Part shown: positions 1 through 7,883 of the stretch, piece after piece
Numbering within the stretch: the stretch's first letter is position 1
Layout: every line of letters begins with the position of its first letter
Assembly: GCA_030145345.1 (NCBI GenBank)
Contig: JAQYVT010000021.1
Span: forward strand, 1 to 35,534
DNA: 35,534 bases
Direction of reading: 5' to 3'
From: Desulfobacterales bacterium
GTDB lineage: Bacteria > Desulfobacterota > Desulfobacteria > Desulfobacterales > UBA11574
The notes under the pieces: model-generated
What the model saw: only the letters and a program-made list of their open reading frames with translations
Database searches by the model: none
What the model was told of the DNA's origin: nothing
Program-made: the position numbers and the translations under genes

Positions 1-1
1 C

Positions 2-976
2 ATCGGCCAGGTATCTGAGACAGAAGCAACGGTTTTGATTCGCGGAGAATCGGGAACCGGGAAAGAGTTGGTGGCGCGGGCCATTTATCAAAACAGCACT
101 CGGGCCGACAGACCTTTTTGGGTCATCAACTGCGGGGCCATTCCTGAAACCCTTTTGGAAAGGGAGCTGTTTGGATATGAAAAAGGCGCCTTCACCGGAG
201 CAACCCACCGCCGCATAGGAAAGATCGAGCAGGCAAACGGCGGAACCGTATTTTTGGATAAAATCGGCCATATGCCGCTGAGCATTCAGGCCAAGGTTTT
301 GCGCGTGCTTCAAGAAAAGAGTGTTGAGCGATTAGGGGGTAGAAGCGCCATCCCTGTAAATGTGAGAATTATTGCCGCCACCAATCGTGACCTTGAATCA
401 GCCATCGCTCAAGGCCGGTTTCGGGAAGACCTCTACTACCGTCTCAAGGGGGTCTCCATCTTTTTACCGCCCTTAAAGGAAAGACTCGAAGATATCCCGG
501 CACTGACAGACTTTTTCCTTGCGCGATATTCACGGGAAGCGAGCGTCGAAAATCTGGGAATCACTCCAAAGGCAAAAACTTTTCTTGCAACAAATCTCTG
601 GAAGGGAAATGTGCGCGAACTGCTCGACACCCTACAAAAGGCCCTGATTTTTAACCGCGGCGCGCCTATTTCCAAAGAAGACATTTTACAGGCGATCAGT
701 GACAGGAATACGGGCAATACAATGGAGTTAGAAAAAGGAGAAGAGACCATTCAACAATGGGTGCGTCAGTCCCTGAATTCGCATTCAAATTCAAATCTAT
801 TTGCTAACTGTTTGGACCACTTTGCAGGTATCATCATCAGGGAAGCGCTCAACATAACCGGAGGTAATCGGTCACAAGCGGCAAAACGCCTCGGCATTTC
901 CAGGCCGTCCTTATATTCTAAAATCGAAAAGTATGGTCTCAAAATCAAAACTTCAGTTAAAGAAGACCCATCATAG
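2..976 (+). CDS. Sigma-54-dependent transcriptional activator, 5' end cut off by the window
   Basis: This is the AAA+ and DNA-binding part of a bacterial enhancer-binding protein that remodels sigma-54 RNA polymerase. The reading frame is open from base 2, so the true start and any sensory domain lie outside the window; the first in-frame TTG at 35 is not a credible start. In order one sees Walker A (GESGTGKE), the sigma-54 contact loop GAFTGA, a Walker B region, sensor I (AATNRD), the arginine-finger segment [11 protein letters not shown] and a C-terminal Fis-type helix-turn-helix ([19 protein letters not shown]). Oddly, the Walker B sequence reads FLDKIG instead of the usual FLDEIG: codon 260-262 is AAA (Lys) where family members carry the catalytic Glu. 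ATP hydrolysis may be impaired. Its target is unknown; the neighbouring sigma-54 promoter of the acyl-CoA synthetase is a natural candidate. Confidence 0.93.
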   Translation: MGQVSETEATVLIRGESGTGKELVARAIYQNSTRADRPFWVINCGAIPETLLERELFGYEKGAFTGATHRRIGKIEQANGGTVFLDKIGHMPLSIQAKVLRVLQEKSVERLGGRSAIPVNVRIIAATNRDLESAIAQGRFREDLYYRLKGVSIFLPPLKERLEDIPALTDFFLARYSREASVENLGITPKAKTFLATNLWKGNVRELLDTLQKALIFNRGAPISKEDILQAISDRNTGNTMELEKGEETIQQWVRQSLNSHSNSNLFANCLDHFAGIIIREALNITGGNRSQAAKRLGISRPSLYSKIEKYGLKIKTSVKEDPS

Positions 977-1402
977 TTTGCGTATCTGGTCCTCTGCGCC
1001 CAGTATGAGGGCTGATCCAGATTTTGTGAGAGAAATGATTCATCATCTACTATTGAAATAGGAGGTCAGGTTACAGCCGATTAAATTGGCCTTGTTGTCA
1101 CCTATGACCGGCATTCACTAGAACACACCCCCGAGAAAAGAAAAGCCTTCAGCAAACTACCGAACGCCTTCCATAGAAAGAACAAGAAGCGTGTCTGCCA
1201 GAAACCCATGTAAAGCTGAACCTTTTCCGGAAGTCCGGTTATGATCCGGAAGAAAACTATATCCACATGATCTGATGTCGTTTGCTGAGAAATCCGATGC
1301 ATCAGTATTTCTAAATTGTCCCCCGCCAAGCGTCTCAATGAAGTGGTTTGATTATGTGTGCTTAATTGAAGTCTTTCATATTTCATTTGTCGATATTCCA
1401 AA
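977..1402. other. Intergenic region without a convincing gene
   Basis: Nothing coding is supported here. A strong Shine-Dalgarno-like AGGAGG lies near 1061 but is followed by no ATG, GTG or TTG at usable spacing. The frame after it reads RLQPIKLALLSPMTG and then stops at about 1122, which could be the relic start of an exported binding protein, but this is too short to claim. A 7-bp inverted repeat (TTCCGGA/TCCGGAA) lies at 1225-1231 and 1245-1251. Minus-strand ORFs here have no start signal or recognisable domain. Confidence 0.4.
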
Positions 1403-1539
1403 TTTGAAATATTTCAAAAAAACTTTCGAAGATTTTCTAAATTTGCCTCGCAAATTAGATGACTGGCCGTCGAGCATTATGTTAACCAATTGAAATAACG
1501 ATATCTTTAAAAATCGTAAATTGATGGCACGACTTGTGC
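1403..1539 (+). promoter_or_regulatory. Sigma-54 promoter with upstream dyad for the acyl-CoA synthetase gene
   Basis: The -24/-12 element is TGGCACG then GTGCT, with GG at 1526-1527, exactly ten bases, then GC at 1538-1539; transcription should start near 1551. A perfect 16-bp palindrome TTTGAAAT/ATTTCAAA lies at 1403-1418, centred 115.5 nt before the GG. A reverse-oriented IHF-like site, TAACCAATTGAAA (one mismatch), lies at 1483-1495. The dyad differs from the TTTACA-N3-TGTAAA boxes elsewhere in this window although its distance to the promoter is the same, so a different activator is likely; the neighbouring activator gene is a candidate by position. Confidence 0.78.
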
Positions 1540-1609
1540 TTAAGACTTTTGAGAAGACAAAAAATCGGCATTTCATAAAAAATACCTGTACATAATTAAG
1601 GAGGAAACG

Positions 1610-3745
1610 ATGAACAAAGACATTGAATGTATAATCAGCCCAAGATCCATCGCGGTTGTAGGTGCAACAAACCGTCCCGGAAGCGTGGGGCTTGCCACCT
1701 TTAAGAATCTGCTCCAGGCGGGTTACCAGGGGATCCTCTACCCTGTTAATCCCAAATCAAAATCGGTTCAGGGGGTCAAGGCCTACCCAAGCCTGACAGA
1801 TGTCCCGGATGATGTAGACTTGGCGGTCATCGTCGTTCCTCCGGAGATCGTTCCATCGGTGGTTGAAGAGGCCACTCGAAAAAAGGTCAAAGGGTGTGTG
1901 GTAATTACCGCGGGTTTCAAGGAAGTCGGCGGTCAGGGGGCAGAACTGGAAAAACGTCTTCAAGTATTGGTAAGAGAAAACGGAACCCGTTTGGTCGGGC
2001 CCAATTGTTTAGGCGTCATCAATACCAATAAAGGGGTTTGCATGAACGCCAGTTTTGCCCGGATAATGCCCAAGCCGGGCAATATCGCCTTCATATCCCA
2101 GTCAGGGGCACTTTGCACATCCGTGCTCGATGTCGCAGCTGGCCGCAACATCGGATTTTCCAAATTTGTCAGCTTTGGGAACAAGGCCGATGTTAACGAG
2201 ATAGATCTTCTCCGGTACCTTAAAGATGATCCGGATACGGACGTTATTCTCATGTACATAGAAGATATTACAGACGGCAGGGAGTTTATAGAAGTCACCA
2301 GGGATATTACGCTGAACACGGGCAAACCTATTCTGGCGGTGAAGTCAGGAAGATCTCGGGAAGGAGCCCGAGCCGCCGCTTCCCACACAGGTTCTTTGGC
2401 GGGATCCGATAATACATATGATGCCATCTTCCTTCAGGGCGGCATCCAGCGGGTGGAAGGGGTAAACGAGCTCTTCATCTATGCCCAGGCATTCAGCAAA
2501 CAACCTCTGCCAAACGGGAACCGGGTTGCCATCATAACCAACGCCGGGGGGCCCGGTATTATGGCCACGGACGCAGCCATCAGACACGGCTTGAGTCTTG
2601 CCGTTTTTTCCGAAGCCACGCGGGAAAGGCTTTTGGAAAATCTACCGGCAACGGCAAGTATCCATAACCCGGTGGATATTATCGGAGATGCGACCCACGA
2701 ACGTTATGAGGCGGCGATTCGGGACATTCTTATGGATGACGGCGTGGATGGGGCCATCGTCATCCTCACTCCCCAGGCCATGACCGACATCCTGGAGACG
2801 GCCCAGATCATACCTCATGTGGCTAAGGATATCCAAAAACCGATTTTAAGCGCATTCATGGGGATGGTGGATGTGTCGGAAGGTGTGCGATATCTGGAGG
2901 AACACGGGATCCCGAATTACACCTTCCCGGAAGCGGCAGCCAGGGCTATGGCCTCCATGGTGCGCTTCAGTGAACGTCTGAGATCAAAGGGAAGCCAAAA
3001 AAGAGAGGTTTGGCGCTTTTCTGCCGACCGGAAAAAAGCTTCCGGCATCATCAAAGAAAAACTGGAAGGTAAACAATCCTATTATATGCCTGAAAAGGAT
3101 GCCGCCGAGGTCCTCCGTTGTTACGGATTCCCGTTACTCGAAAGCCGGGTTGTGAGAGATTCTTCCGAAATCGATGCCGTAATCGATGAAATCGGTTTCC
3201 CCGTTGCCATGAAAATTGCCTCTCCGGATATTGTCCACAAGTCCGACGTGGGAGGCGTTCGTTTGAAAATCGAGTCCCTTGAAGAGGCCAGGAAGGCCTT
3301 CGAAGAAATTATCAAAAATGTCAAGAAATTCGCGCCAGCCGCCCGTGTGGAAGGCATTCTTGTGGTGCAGATGGCCCGGGACGGTGTGGAAGTAATCCTG
3401 GGTGCCACCCGGGATCCCAAATTCGGGCCCATGTGTATGTTTGGTTTGGGAGGGATATTTGTGGAGGCGCTCAAGGATGTAACCTTCCGCCTGGCCCCCA
3501 TGTGGGAGTTGAGCGCAGAGAACATGATCCGTTCCATCAAGGCCTATAAAGTACTCAGGGGAGTCCGCGGGAATCCCCCGGCAGATATCGAGGCCATCAA
3601 GGAATGCATAATGCGGCTGTCAAAAATGGTCTCCGAGCATCCGGAAATCAAAGAACTCGACATCAATCCTTTAATCGTCTACCCCGAAGGTCAGGGATGC
3701 GTGGTGGCGGACAGCCGCATCCTTCTATCGTCGAAGGAAAGATAA
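1610..3745 (+). CDS. Acyl-CoA synthetase, ADP/NDP-forming (acetate-CoA ligase type), alpha and beta parts fused
   Basis: The 711-aa protein interconverts an acyl-CoA plus ADP and phosphate with the free acid, ATP and CoA, in the cytoplasm. It has the full fused order: N-terminal CoA-binding Rossmann domain (SIAVVGATNRPGSVG near residue 15), ligase-CoA domains containing the phosphorylated-histidine loop ASHTGSLAG (His259), and a C-terminal ATP-grasp domain from about residue 490 (FPVAMKIASPDIVHKSDVGG). No GNAT domain is attached, so it is not a Pat-type protein acetyltransferase. The start is supported by AAGGAGGAAACG just upstream. It is a single gene behind its own sigma-54 promoter, implying conditional use in organic-acid or acyl-CoA metabolism; the substrate (acetate, propionate, aromatic or branched acid) cannot be read from the sequence. 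Confidence 0.93.
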   Translation: MNKDIECIISPRSIAVVGATNRPGSVGLATFKNLLQAGYQGILYPVNPKSKSVQGVKAYPSLTDVPDDVDLAVIVVPPEIVPSVVEEATRKKVKGCVVITAGFKEVGGQGAELEKRLQVLVRENGTRLVGPNCLGVINTNKGVCMNASFARIMPKPGNIAFISQSGALCTSVLDVAAGRNIGFSKFVSFGNKADVNEIDLLRYLKDDPDTDVILMYIEDITDGREFIEVTRDITLNTGKPILAVKSGRSREGARAAASHTGSLAGSDNTYDAIFLQGGIQRVEGVNELFIYAQAFSKQPLPNGNRVAIITNAGGPGIMATDAAIRHGLSLAVFSEATRERLLENLPATASIHNPVDIIGDATHERYEAAIRDILMDDGVDGAIVILTPQAMTDILETAQIIPHVAKDIQKPILSAFMGMVDVSEGVRYLEEHGIPNYTFPEAAARAMASMVRFSERLRSKGSQKREVWRFSADRKKASGIIKEKLEGKQSYYMPEKDAAEVLRCYGFPLLESRVVRDSSEIDAVIDEIGFPVAMKIASPDIVHKSDVGGVRLKIESLEEARKAFEEIIKNVKKFAPAARVEGILVVQMARDGVEVILGATRDPKFGPMCMFGLGGIFVEALKDVTFRLAPMWELSAENMIRSIKAYKVLRGVRGNPPADIEAIKECIMRLSKMVSEHPEIKELDINPLIVYPEGQGCVVADSRILLSSKER

Positions 3746-4184
3746 TAGTAGGGTAGAACAGCGCCGGTTAGATATTTTAGGAAAGGATAAAAAACGACAA
3801 ATTGTACCGGACTCGACTACAATGACCCTAGGTTGATCAATCGGTTTCACAAGCAATTTTTTCTGAATTCACAGGCGCTTTATCTTTGAACCGCTATAGC
3901 TCGTCCAGTTGAATTGCGCTTTGCGCGCCCTTCGGGGATTCAACAGCGCAAGCGCATTTCCCACAAGCTTGTTCAAGCGAGGCGCAAATCCCGCTGTTCG
4001 GGATCGGAGCAAAACGGAGACCGTTGCAACGGGACGAGCAAAGTAAAAATTTGAAAAAATTCCTTACCGGCGGAGATTTCCTGCAATTGCGTTGAACGCG
4101 TTGGAATCCGGCACTGTGAGGCTTCAGAGAGCCTCAATAAGAAGTAGATGGCCCAATATAAGAATGTGTTGTCTGCCATTCCCC
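3746..4184. other. Intergenic region with small hairpins
   Basis: No gene is supported. It holds short inverted repeats: ATCCCG/CGGGAT (3988-3993 and 3999-4004) and GAGGCT/AGCCTC (4118-4123 and 4130-4135). Neither is followed by a T run, so they are weak terminator candidates for the synthetase gene. ORFs on both strands here lack ribosome-binding sites. Confidence 0.4.
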
Positions 4185-4321
4185 TTTACATTTTGTAAAA
4201 AATTCCGACACCCATTTTTTCCGACCCCCAGCGGCAATTCCATCCAATTGCATAAAATATCCTTATTTATCGGAGAGTTATTTCAAATCATAGGCAAAGA
4301 GTTTCTTGGCATAGCTTTTGC
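4185..4321 (+). promoter_or_regulatory. Sigma-54 promoter module A (dyad, IHF-like site, -24/-12) for uspA
   Basis: Dyad TTTACA-TTT-TGTAAA at 4185-4199 (centre 4192), followed by AAAATTCCGACACC as in modules B-D. IHF-like site TATCGGAGAGTTA at 4268-4280 (two mismatches to WATCAANNNNTTR). Sigma-54 element TTGGCAT...TTTTGCG with GG at 4308-4309 and GC at 4320-4321. Dyad centre to GG is 116 nt; IHF start to GG is 40 nt. The predicted transcript start near 4333 precedes the uspA start at 4384 by about 50 nt. Confidence 0.85.
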
Positions 4322-4383
4322 GTTGATAGACCATTAGACTGGGGTGGCACAATGCCGATTTTCAATTCTCGGAGGAGATTTGG

Positions 4384-4827
4384 ATGTACAAAACCATTTT
4401 AGTACCGTTGGATGGATCAACGCGAGCCGAACAGATATTAACCCATGTGGAAGCTTTGGCCCAATGCTTGAAGGCCAAGGTCATTTTTCTGCAAGTTGTT
4501 CGCTATCCCAATATTGTGGCGTATCACGAGATGGAAATCCTGCTTTACCGCCAAGATATAGAACAACTGAAAAAGCAGGCCGCCGAGTATTTGACAGCCC
4601 AGAAAGGAAAATTCCGGGAAAAAGGTATCGAGGCCAAGATCTGTGTCGTCAATGGTTCGGTCGTTCGAGAGATCATAGACTGTTCTGAGCGGGAAGGTGC
4701 CGATCTCGTCGCAATGACGAGCCATGGAAGGAGCGGCTTGGCTCGGGTTTTCTATGGAAGTGTGGCGGCCGGTGTGCTGCAATTGATAGATCGTCCGCTG
4801 CTCATTATCCGAACACGTAAGGATTAG
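4384..4827 (+). CDS. Universal stress protein, single UspA domain
   Basis: The 147-aa protein has the Usp fold: N-terminal strand MYKTILVPLDGS and the C-terminal nucleotide-binding segment SHGRSGLARVFYGS. The second glycine loop and final GS match the ATP-binding G-2X-G-9X-G(S/T) motif, while the first glycine position is Thr, so nucleotide binding is likely but not certain. It is cytoplasmic, without signal or TM segment. GGAGGAG precedes the ATG. It is apparently monocistronic: it follows sigma-54 module A and a hairpin with a T/A-rich tail lies downstream (4989-5002). It is one of three Usp genes in this window under, or inside, sigma-54 units, pointing to a starvation or energy-stress programme; the precise role is unknown. 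Confidence 0.9.
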   Translation: MYKTILVPLDGSTRAEQILTHVEALAQCLKAKVIFLQVVRYPNIVAYHEMEILLYRQDIEQLKKQAAEYLTAQKGKFREKGIEAKICVVNGSVVREIIDCSEREGADLVAMTSHGRSGLARVFYGSVAAGVLQLIDRPLLIIRTRKD

Positions 4828-4988
4828 TGGTGCCGGAAAGACGCCTTTGATCATCTAATGCGTGTTTCGAGAAATGGACGTCCGGAGTTATACAATGCCT
4901 TCGCTAACGAAACGCGCCGCTGGGTCGCTCTGAAAAAAGGGTGTTTCTATACCATCGAATTGTTCACATCCTAGAAATTCACCCCACA

Positions 4989-5019
4989 CCTCGAATACGA
5001 GGCGTTTATTTAATATTTT
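4989..5019 (+). terminator. Possible terminator after uspA
   Basis: CCTCG-AATA-CGAGG (4989-5002) is followed by CGTTTATTTAATATTTT. The stem is only 5 bp, extendable past one mismatch, so this is a modest prediction. It sits about 40 nt upstream of the cstA start, and no sigma-54 motif was found before cstA. Confidence 0.35.
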
Positions 5020-5044
5020 AAACGAGAAGAAGAAAGGAGGAAGT

Positions 5045-6787
5045 ATGGATGCTTTGCTAATCATGATTATGGCATTTGTCGGTTACATTGCCATGTATCA
5101 TCTGTACGGCAAATTTATCGGAAAAAAAATTTTTGCGTTGTCGGCTATGGCAAAGACCCCTGCCGTTGAACTTGAAGACGGGGTCGATTATGTGCCGACC
5201 AAAAAGGAAGTCATTTTCGGTCATCATTTCACTTCAATTGCAGGTACAGGACCCATTGTGGGTCCGGCAATCGCCATCATCTGGGGCTGGGTACCGGCAC
5301 TGTTGTGGGTTTTTGTCGGAAGTGTCGTCATGGGCGCGGTTCACGATTTCGGCGCCTTAATTATTTCCATGCGAAATCAGGGGAAATCTATCGCAGACTA
5401 CACGGCCAAATACATTAACAGCCGCACCCGATTTTTCTTCTTCCTGATCGTGTTTTTGGAATTGTGGATTATTATTTCAATTTTCGGGCTGGTGATCGCC
5501 GTCGTATTCGCCATGTATCCGGCATCGGTGCTGGCGGTCTGGCTGGAAATACCCATCGCCATTTATCTGGGCCATCTGATTTACAAAAAGGGCAAAAGCG
5601 TAATGGGATGGTCGATTTTTGCCGTGATCGTCATGTATATTACAGTGGTTCTCGGCTATTTTGTACCGATTAAGATGCCCGCTGTAGCAGGCATTCCAGC
5701 CACCGGCGTGTGGACGATTATTCTGCTGGTCTATGCGTTTATCGCTTCGGTACTGCCGGTGACCACGCTGTTGCAGCCGCGGGATTTTATCAACTCCCAT
5801 CAGCTTGTGATTGCAATGTCCCTCTTGGTTTTGGGCGTTATTTTTTCGGCCTTCGGCGGCAGGCTTGAGATCGTAGCCCCGGTCTTGCAAACCGCCCCGG
5901 CGAAAGCCCCGCCCATGTGGCCCTTTTTGTTTATTACCATCGCCTGTGGGGCCATATCCGGATTCCACTCCCTGGTGTCTTCGGGAACTTCGGCGAAACA
6001 GGTCCGTAATGAGGAAGATTCCCTTTTTGTGGGCTACGGCGGCATGCTCATGGAAGGCACCCTGTCTACGGTGGTGATTATCGCGGTGGCGGCGGGTATC
6101 GGAATGGGATATACAACCAAAGCCGGTGTAACGCTAACCGGTGTTGCCGCCTGGACCTCCCACTACTCATCCTGGGCGGCGGCTGCCGGATTGGGCTCAA
6201 AAATCGCCGCTTTTGTGGATGGGTCTGCGAACATGATCAGCGTCATCGGTATTCCCAGAGGAATTGCCCTGGTGATTATGGGGGTTTTTGTGGCGTCGTT
6301 TGCGTCAACGACTCTGGATACCGCTACGCGGATTCAACGCTATGTAATTTCTGAACTTTTCGGCGGTTTTAATCTTAATTTCTTAACCAATCGTTATGCC
6401 GCCACAACCGTAGCTGTGGGTTCAGCCTTAATACTGGCTTTTGTCACCGGTGCCAGCGGGAAAGGTGCTTTAAAACTGTGGCCCCTGTTCGGAGCGGTCA
6501 ATCAAACCCTGGCCGCCCTGGCGCTGATTGTTATCACCCTGTATTTAAAAGCCAGAGGCGGTCTTAAATGGATGGTTTCAGGGATTCCCGCAGCTTTTAT
6601 GGCGGTAATGACCCTTTGGGCGTCCATCATGAATCAGGTAAAATTCGGGTCGACACACAATATATTACTCCAGGCAATCAATATTTTAATTATTGCGATT
6701 GCAGCCTGGATTCTCATTGAGGGTGTCATCAAGTTCTTTTCAAACGGTGAAAAACCCGAAGAACATGCGGAGCCATTAACTGTCTAA
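5045..6787 (+). CDS. cstA: CstA-family carbon-starvation transporter
   Basis: A 580-aa integral membrane protein of the CstA family, whose characterised members import pyruvate or peptides into starving cells. Family signatures are visible: an N-terminal TM helix, the KKEVIFGHHFTSIAGTGPIVGPAIA block near residues 52-76 (given here as its key elements GHHF and GPIVGPA), then GAVHDFGALIIS and the C-terminal STTLDTATRIQRY segment. Roughly 15 hydrophobic helices are apparent. It is shorter than the E. coli CstA and BtsT proteins (about 700 aa), mainly at the C-terminus, as is common for anaerobes. AAAGGAGG precedes the ATG. A strong hairpin terminator follows. It is a single gene between a Usp gene and a small membrane protein. 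Confidence 0.92.
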   Translation: MDALLIMIMAFVGYIAMYHLYGKFIGKKIFALSAMAKTPAVELEDGVDYVPTKKEVIFGHHFTSIAGTGPIVGPAIAIIWGWVPALLWVFVGSVVMGAVHDFGALIISMRNQGKSIADYTAKYINSRTRFFFFLIVFLELWIIISIFGLVIAVVFAMYPASVLAVWLEIPIAIYLGHLIYKKGKSVMGWSIFAVIVMYITVVLGYFVPIKMPAVAGIPATGVWTIILLVYAFIASVLPVTTLLQPRDFINSHQLVIAMSLLVLGVIFSAFGGRLEIVAPVLQTAPAKAPPMWPFLFITIACGAISGFHSLVSSGTSAKQVRNEEDSLFVGYGGMLMEGTLSTVVIIAVAAGIGMGYTTKAGVTLTGVAAWTSHYSSWAAAAGLGSKIAAFVDGSANMISVIGIPRGIALVIMGVFVASFASTTLDTATRIQRYVISELFGGFNLNFLTNRYAATTVAVGSALILAFVTGASGKGALKLWPLFGAVNQTLAALALIVITLYLKARGGLKWMVSGIPAAFMAVMTLWASIMNQVKFGSTHNILLQAINILIIAIAAWILIEGVIKFFSNGEKPEEHAEPLTV

Positions 6788-6793
6788 AACAAC

Positions 6794-6838
6794 GCGGAAG
6801 TATCGCACCCAGCGATACTTCCGCTCACTTTGTTTTTA
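6794..6838 (+). terminator. Rho-independent terminator of cstA
   Basis: A perfect 13-bp stem (6794-6806 with 6812-6824, GCGGAAGTATCGC and its complement) with a 5-nt loop starts seven bases after the cstA stop codon and is followed by TCACTTTGTTTTT. Stem strength and T run make this a clear terminator. Confidence 0.85.
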
Positions 6839-6871
6839 TCCTGTATCTTTTTAAGAAAGTATCATATTTAA

Positions 6872-7303
6872 ATGACACGTAAATTGAAAAGAACATATTT
6901 TACACTCCTGGCTCCTGCGGTCTTCGGCCTCATGGTTATCAGATTGGGCAATGGATATAATTTGTTTGCCATTGGAGAAATGCAAAATTCGCAGGTAATT
7001 GCACCGCTGGTTTTCATATTATCGGTCATTTTTGCGGTTGCGTTACCGGTGTTGTTGAGATCGCTGTTTGCGCACAGAATACGCCATCAAAAAAACACCT
7101 CGGAATCCGATCTCATTAAATTCGAACGCAGCCTCATTTATATGATATCGGTCGCCCCTTATTTGGCCTTGATCGCCTGCCTATTTGAACTTCCCCTCTT
7201 TTACATTGCCGGAACGATATTGGTGTCTCTTTATGGAGTTTATTACTATTATCCGTCGAAAAAGAGGATTCAGTTTGAACGGCGAATTTTCAGAGTTCGG
7301 TGA
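6872..7303 (+). CDS. Small integral membrane protein of unknown function
   Basis: The 143-aa protein is very hydrophobic, with about four predicted TM helices (near residues 10-27, 41-63, 88-105 and 108-126), separated by a charged segment (HRIRHQKNTSESD) and ending in a basic tail (KKRIQFERRIFRVR). I do not recognise the family. The start codon has only a weak AAGAAAG upstream. It lies after the cstA terminator and before a possible structured RNA, so it seems to be transcribed alone. Codon use is ordinary for the window, which together with length and hydrophobic pattern supports a real gene. Confidence 0.65.
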   Translation: MTRKLKRTYFTLLAPAVFGLMVIRLGNGYNLFAIGEMQNSQVIAPLVFILSVIFAVALPVLLRSLFAHRIRHQKNTSESDLIKFERSLIYMISVAPYLALIACLFELPLFYIAGTILVSLYGVYYYYPSKKRIQFERRIFRVR

Positions 7304-7320
7304 TGATACCTCAATCGAGC

Positions 7321-7420
7321 GAAAGCCGAGGATGCCCCAGATCTGAGGCATCAAGGGCGAAGCCGTAATCGTATACTGCGAGCCCTTGATAACGAAGGAG
7401 ATGGGGTGTTATCGGCTTTC
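7321..7420 (+). ncRNA. Candidate structured RNA element (multi-branched fold)
   Basis: An outer 9-bp stem GAAAGCCGA (7321-7329) pairs with TCGGCTTTC (7412-7420). Inside, GATGCC/GGCATC (7331-7336, 7347-7352, with an extra CAG/CTG inner stem) forms one hairpin. ATCAAGGGC/GCCCTTGAT (7350-7358, 7382-7390) can form another; the two share bases 7350-7352, so one is shortened. GATAAC/GTTATC (7388-7393, 7408-7413) is an alternative pairing. No known RNA family was recognised. It could be a small RNA, a leader or a folded repeat; strand is not certain. Confidence 0.3.
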
Positions 7421-7574
7421 CCAAAGGGTAAACAAAATGATGAAATAATCATTGAGTTATAAGTCTTCTATACATGCTTTATATTAAGCAATTTATTTTA
7501 TATTAACAGGCTGTAATTTCATCTTTTTTATAGTTATCAGCATTTTGTTTGCGCTCATTTGAGGTGATATTTAG

Positions 7575-7874
7575 TTGGGAAAAATGAGATCGATACTCCA
7601 TCATATTAAGACTAAAATCGTTTCAATGTGGAAAATCGTCGATGAAGTTGCACGCGGGAAGGCTGTCGCGACCCTCGAATATGAAGTCGAAGAATTGGAG
7701 AATATATTCGGCATTTTGGTCTTGGGGGCATTTATCGGAATCCCTTCACCGCCGATTCATATTACCATGGAACTTTTACCGCAGATGGAAAAGGATTTGG
7801 ATATCATGCTCGAAAAGGTGTCCACGGCCCATGATCCATTGGGGAATCTTTTTTCTGTTTTAGGCATTGAATAG
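7575..7874 (+). CDS. Small helical protein preceding an ArsA/Get3-like ATPase
   Basis: A 99-aa protein with an amphipathic N-terminal half (KTKIVSMWKIVDEVARG), a short hydrophobic segment (FGILVLGAFIGIPSPP, around residues 45-60) and a helical C-terminus. I do not recognise the family. A GAGGTGAT six bases before TTG 7575 favours this TTG start over the in-frame ATG at 7584. It ends nine bases before the ATPase start, so the two are almost certainly co-translated and probably act together, the small protein perhaps being the client, anchor or partner of the ATPase. The role is inferred from pairing only. Confidence 0.75.
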   Translation: MGKMRSILHHIKTKIVSMWKIVDEVARGKAVATLEYEVEELENIFGILVLGAFIGIPSPPIHITMELLPQMEKDLDIMLEKVSTAHDPLGNLFSVLGIE

Positions 7875-7883
7875 AACAGCTAT

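Noticed and set aside
1102-1576. Two minus-strand ORFs and one plus-strand ORF upstream of the acyl-CoA synthetase
   Set aside because: They overlap each other and the sigma-54 promoter, lack ribosome-binding sites and have no protein-like domain.
4858-4974. 38-aa frame between uspA and cstA
   Set aside because: No ribosome-binding site and no recognisable feature; probably chance.
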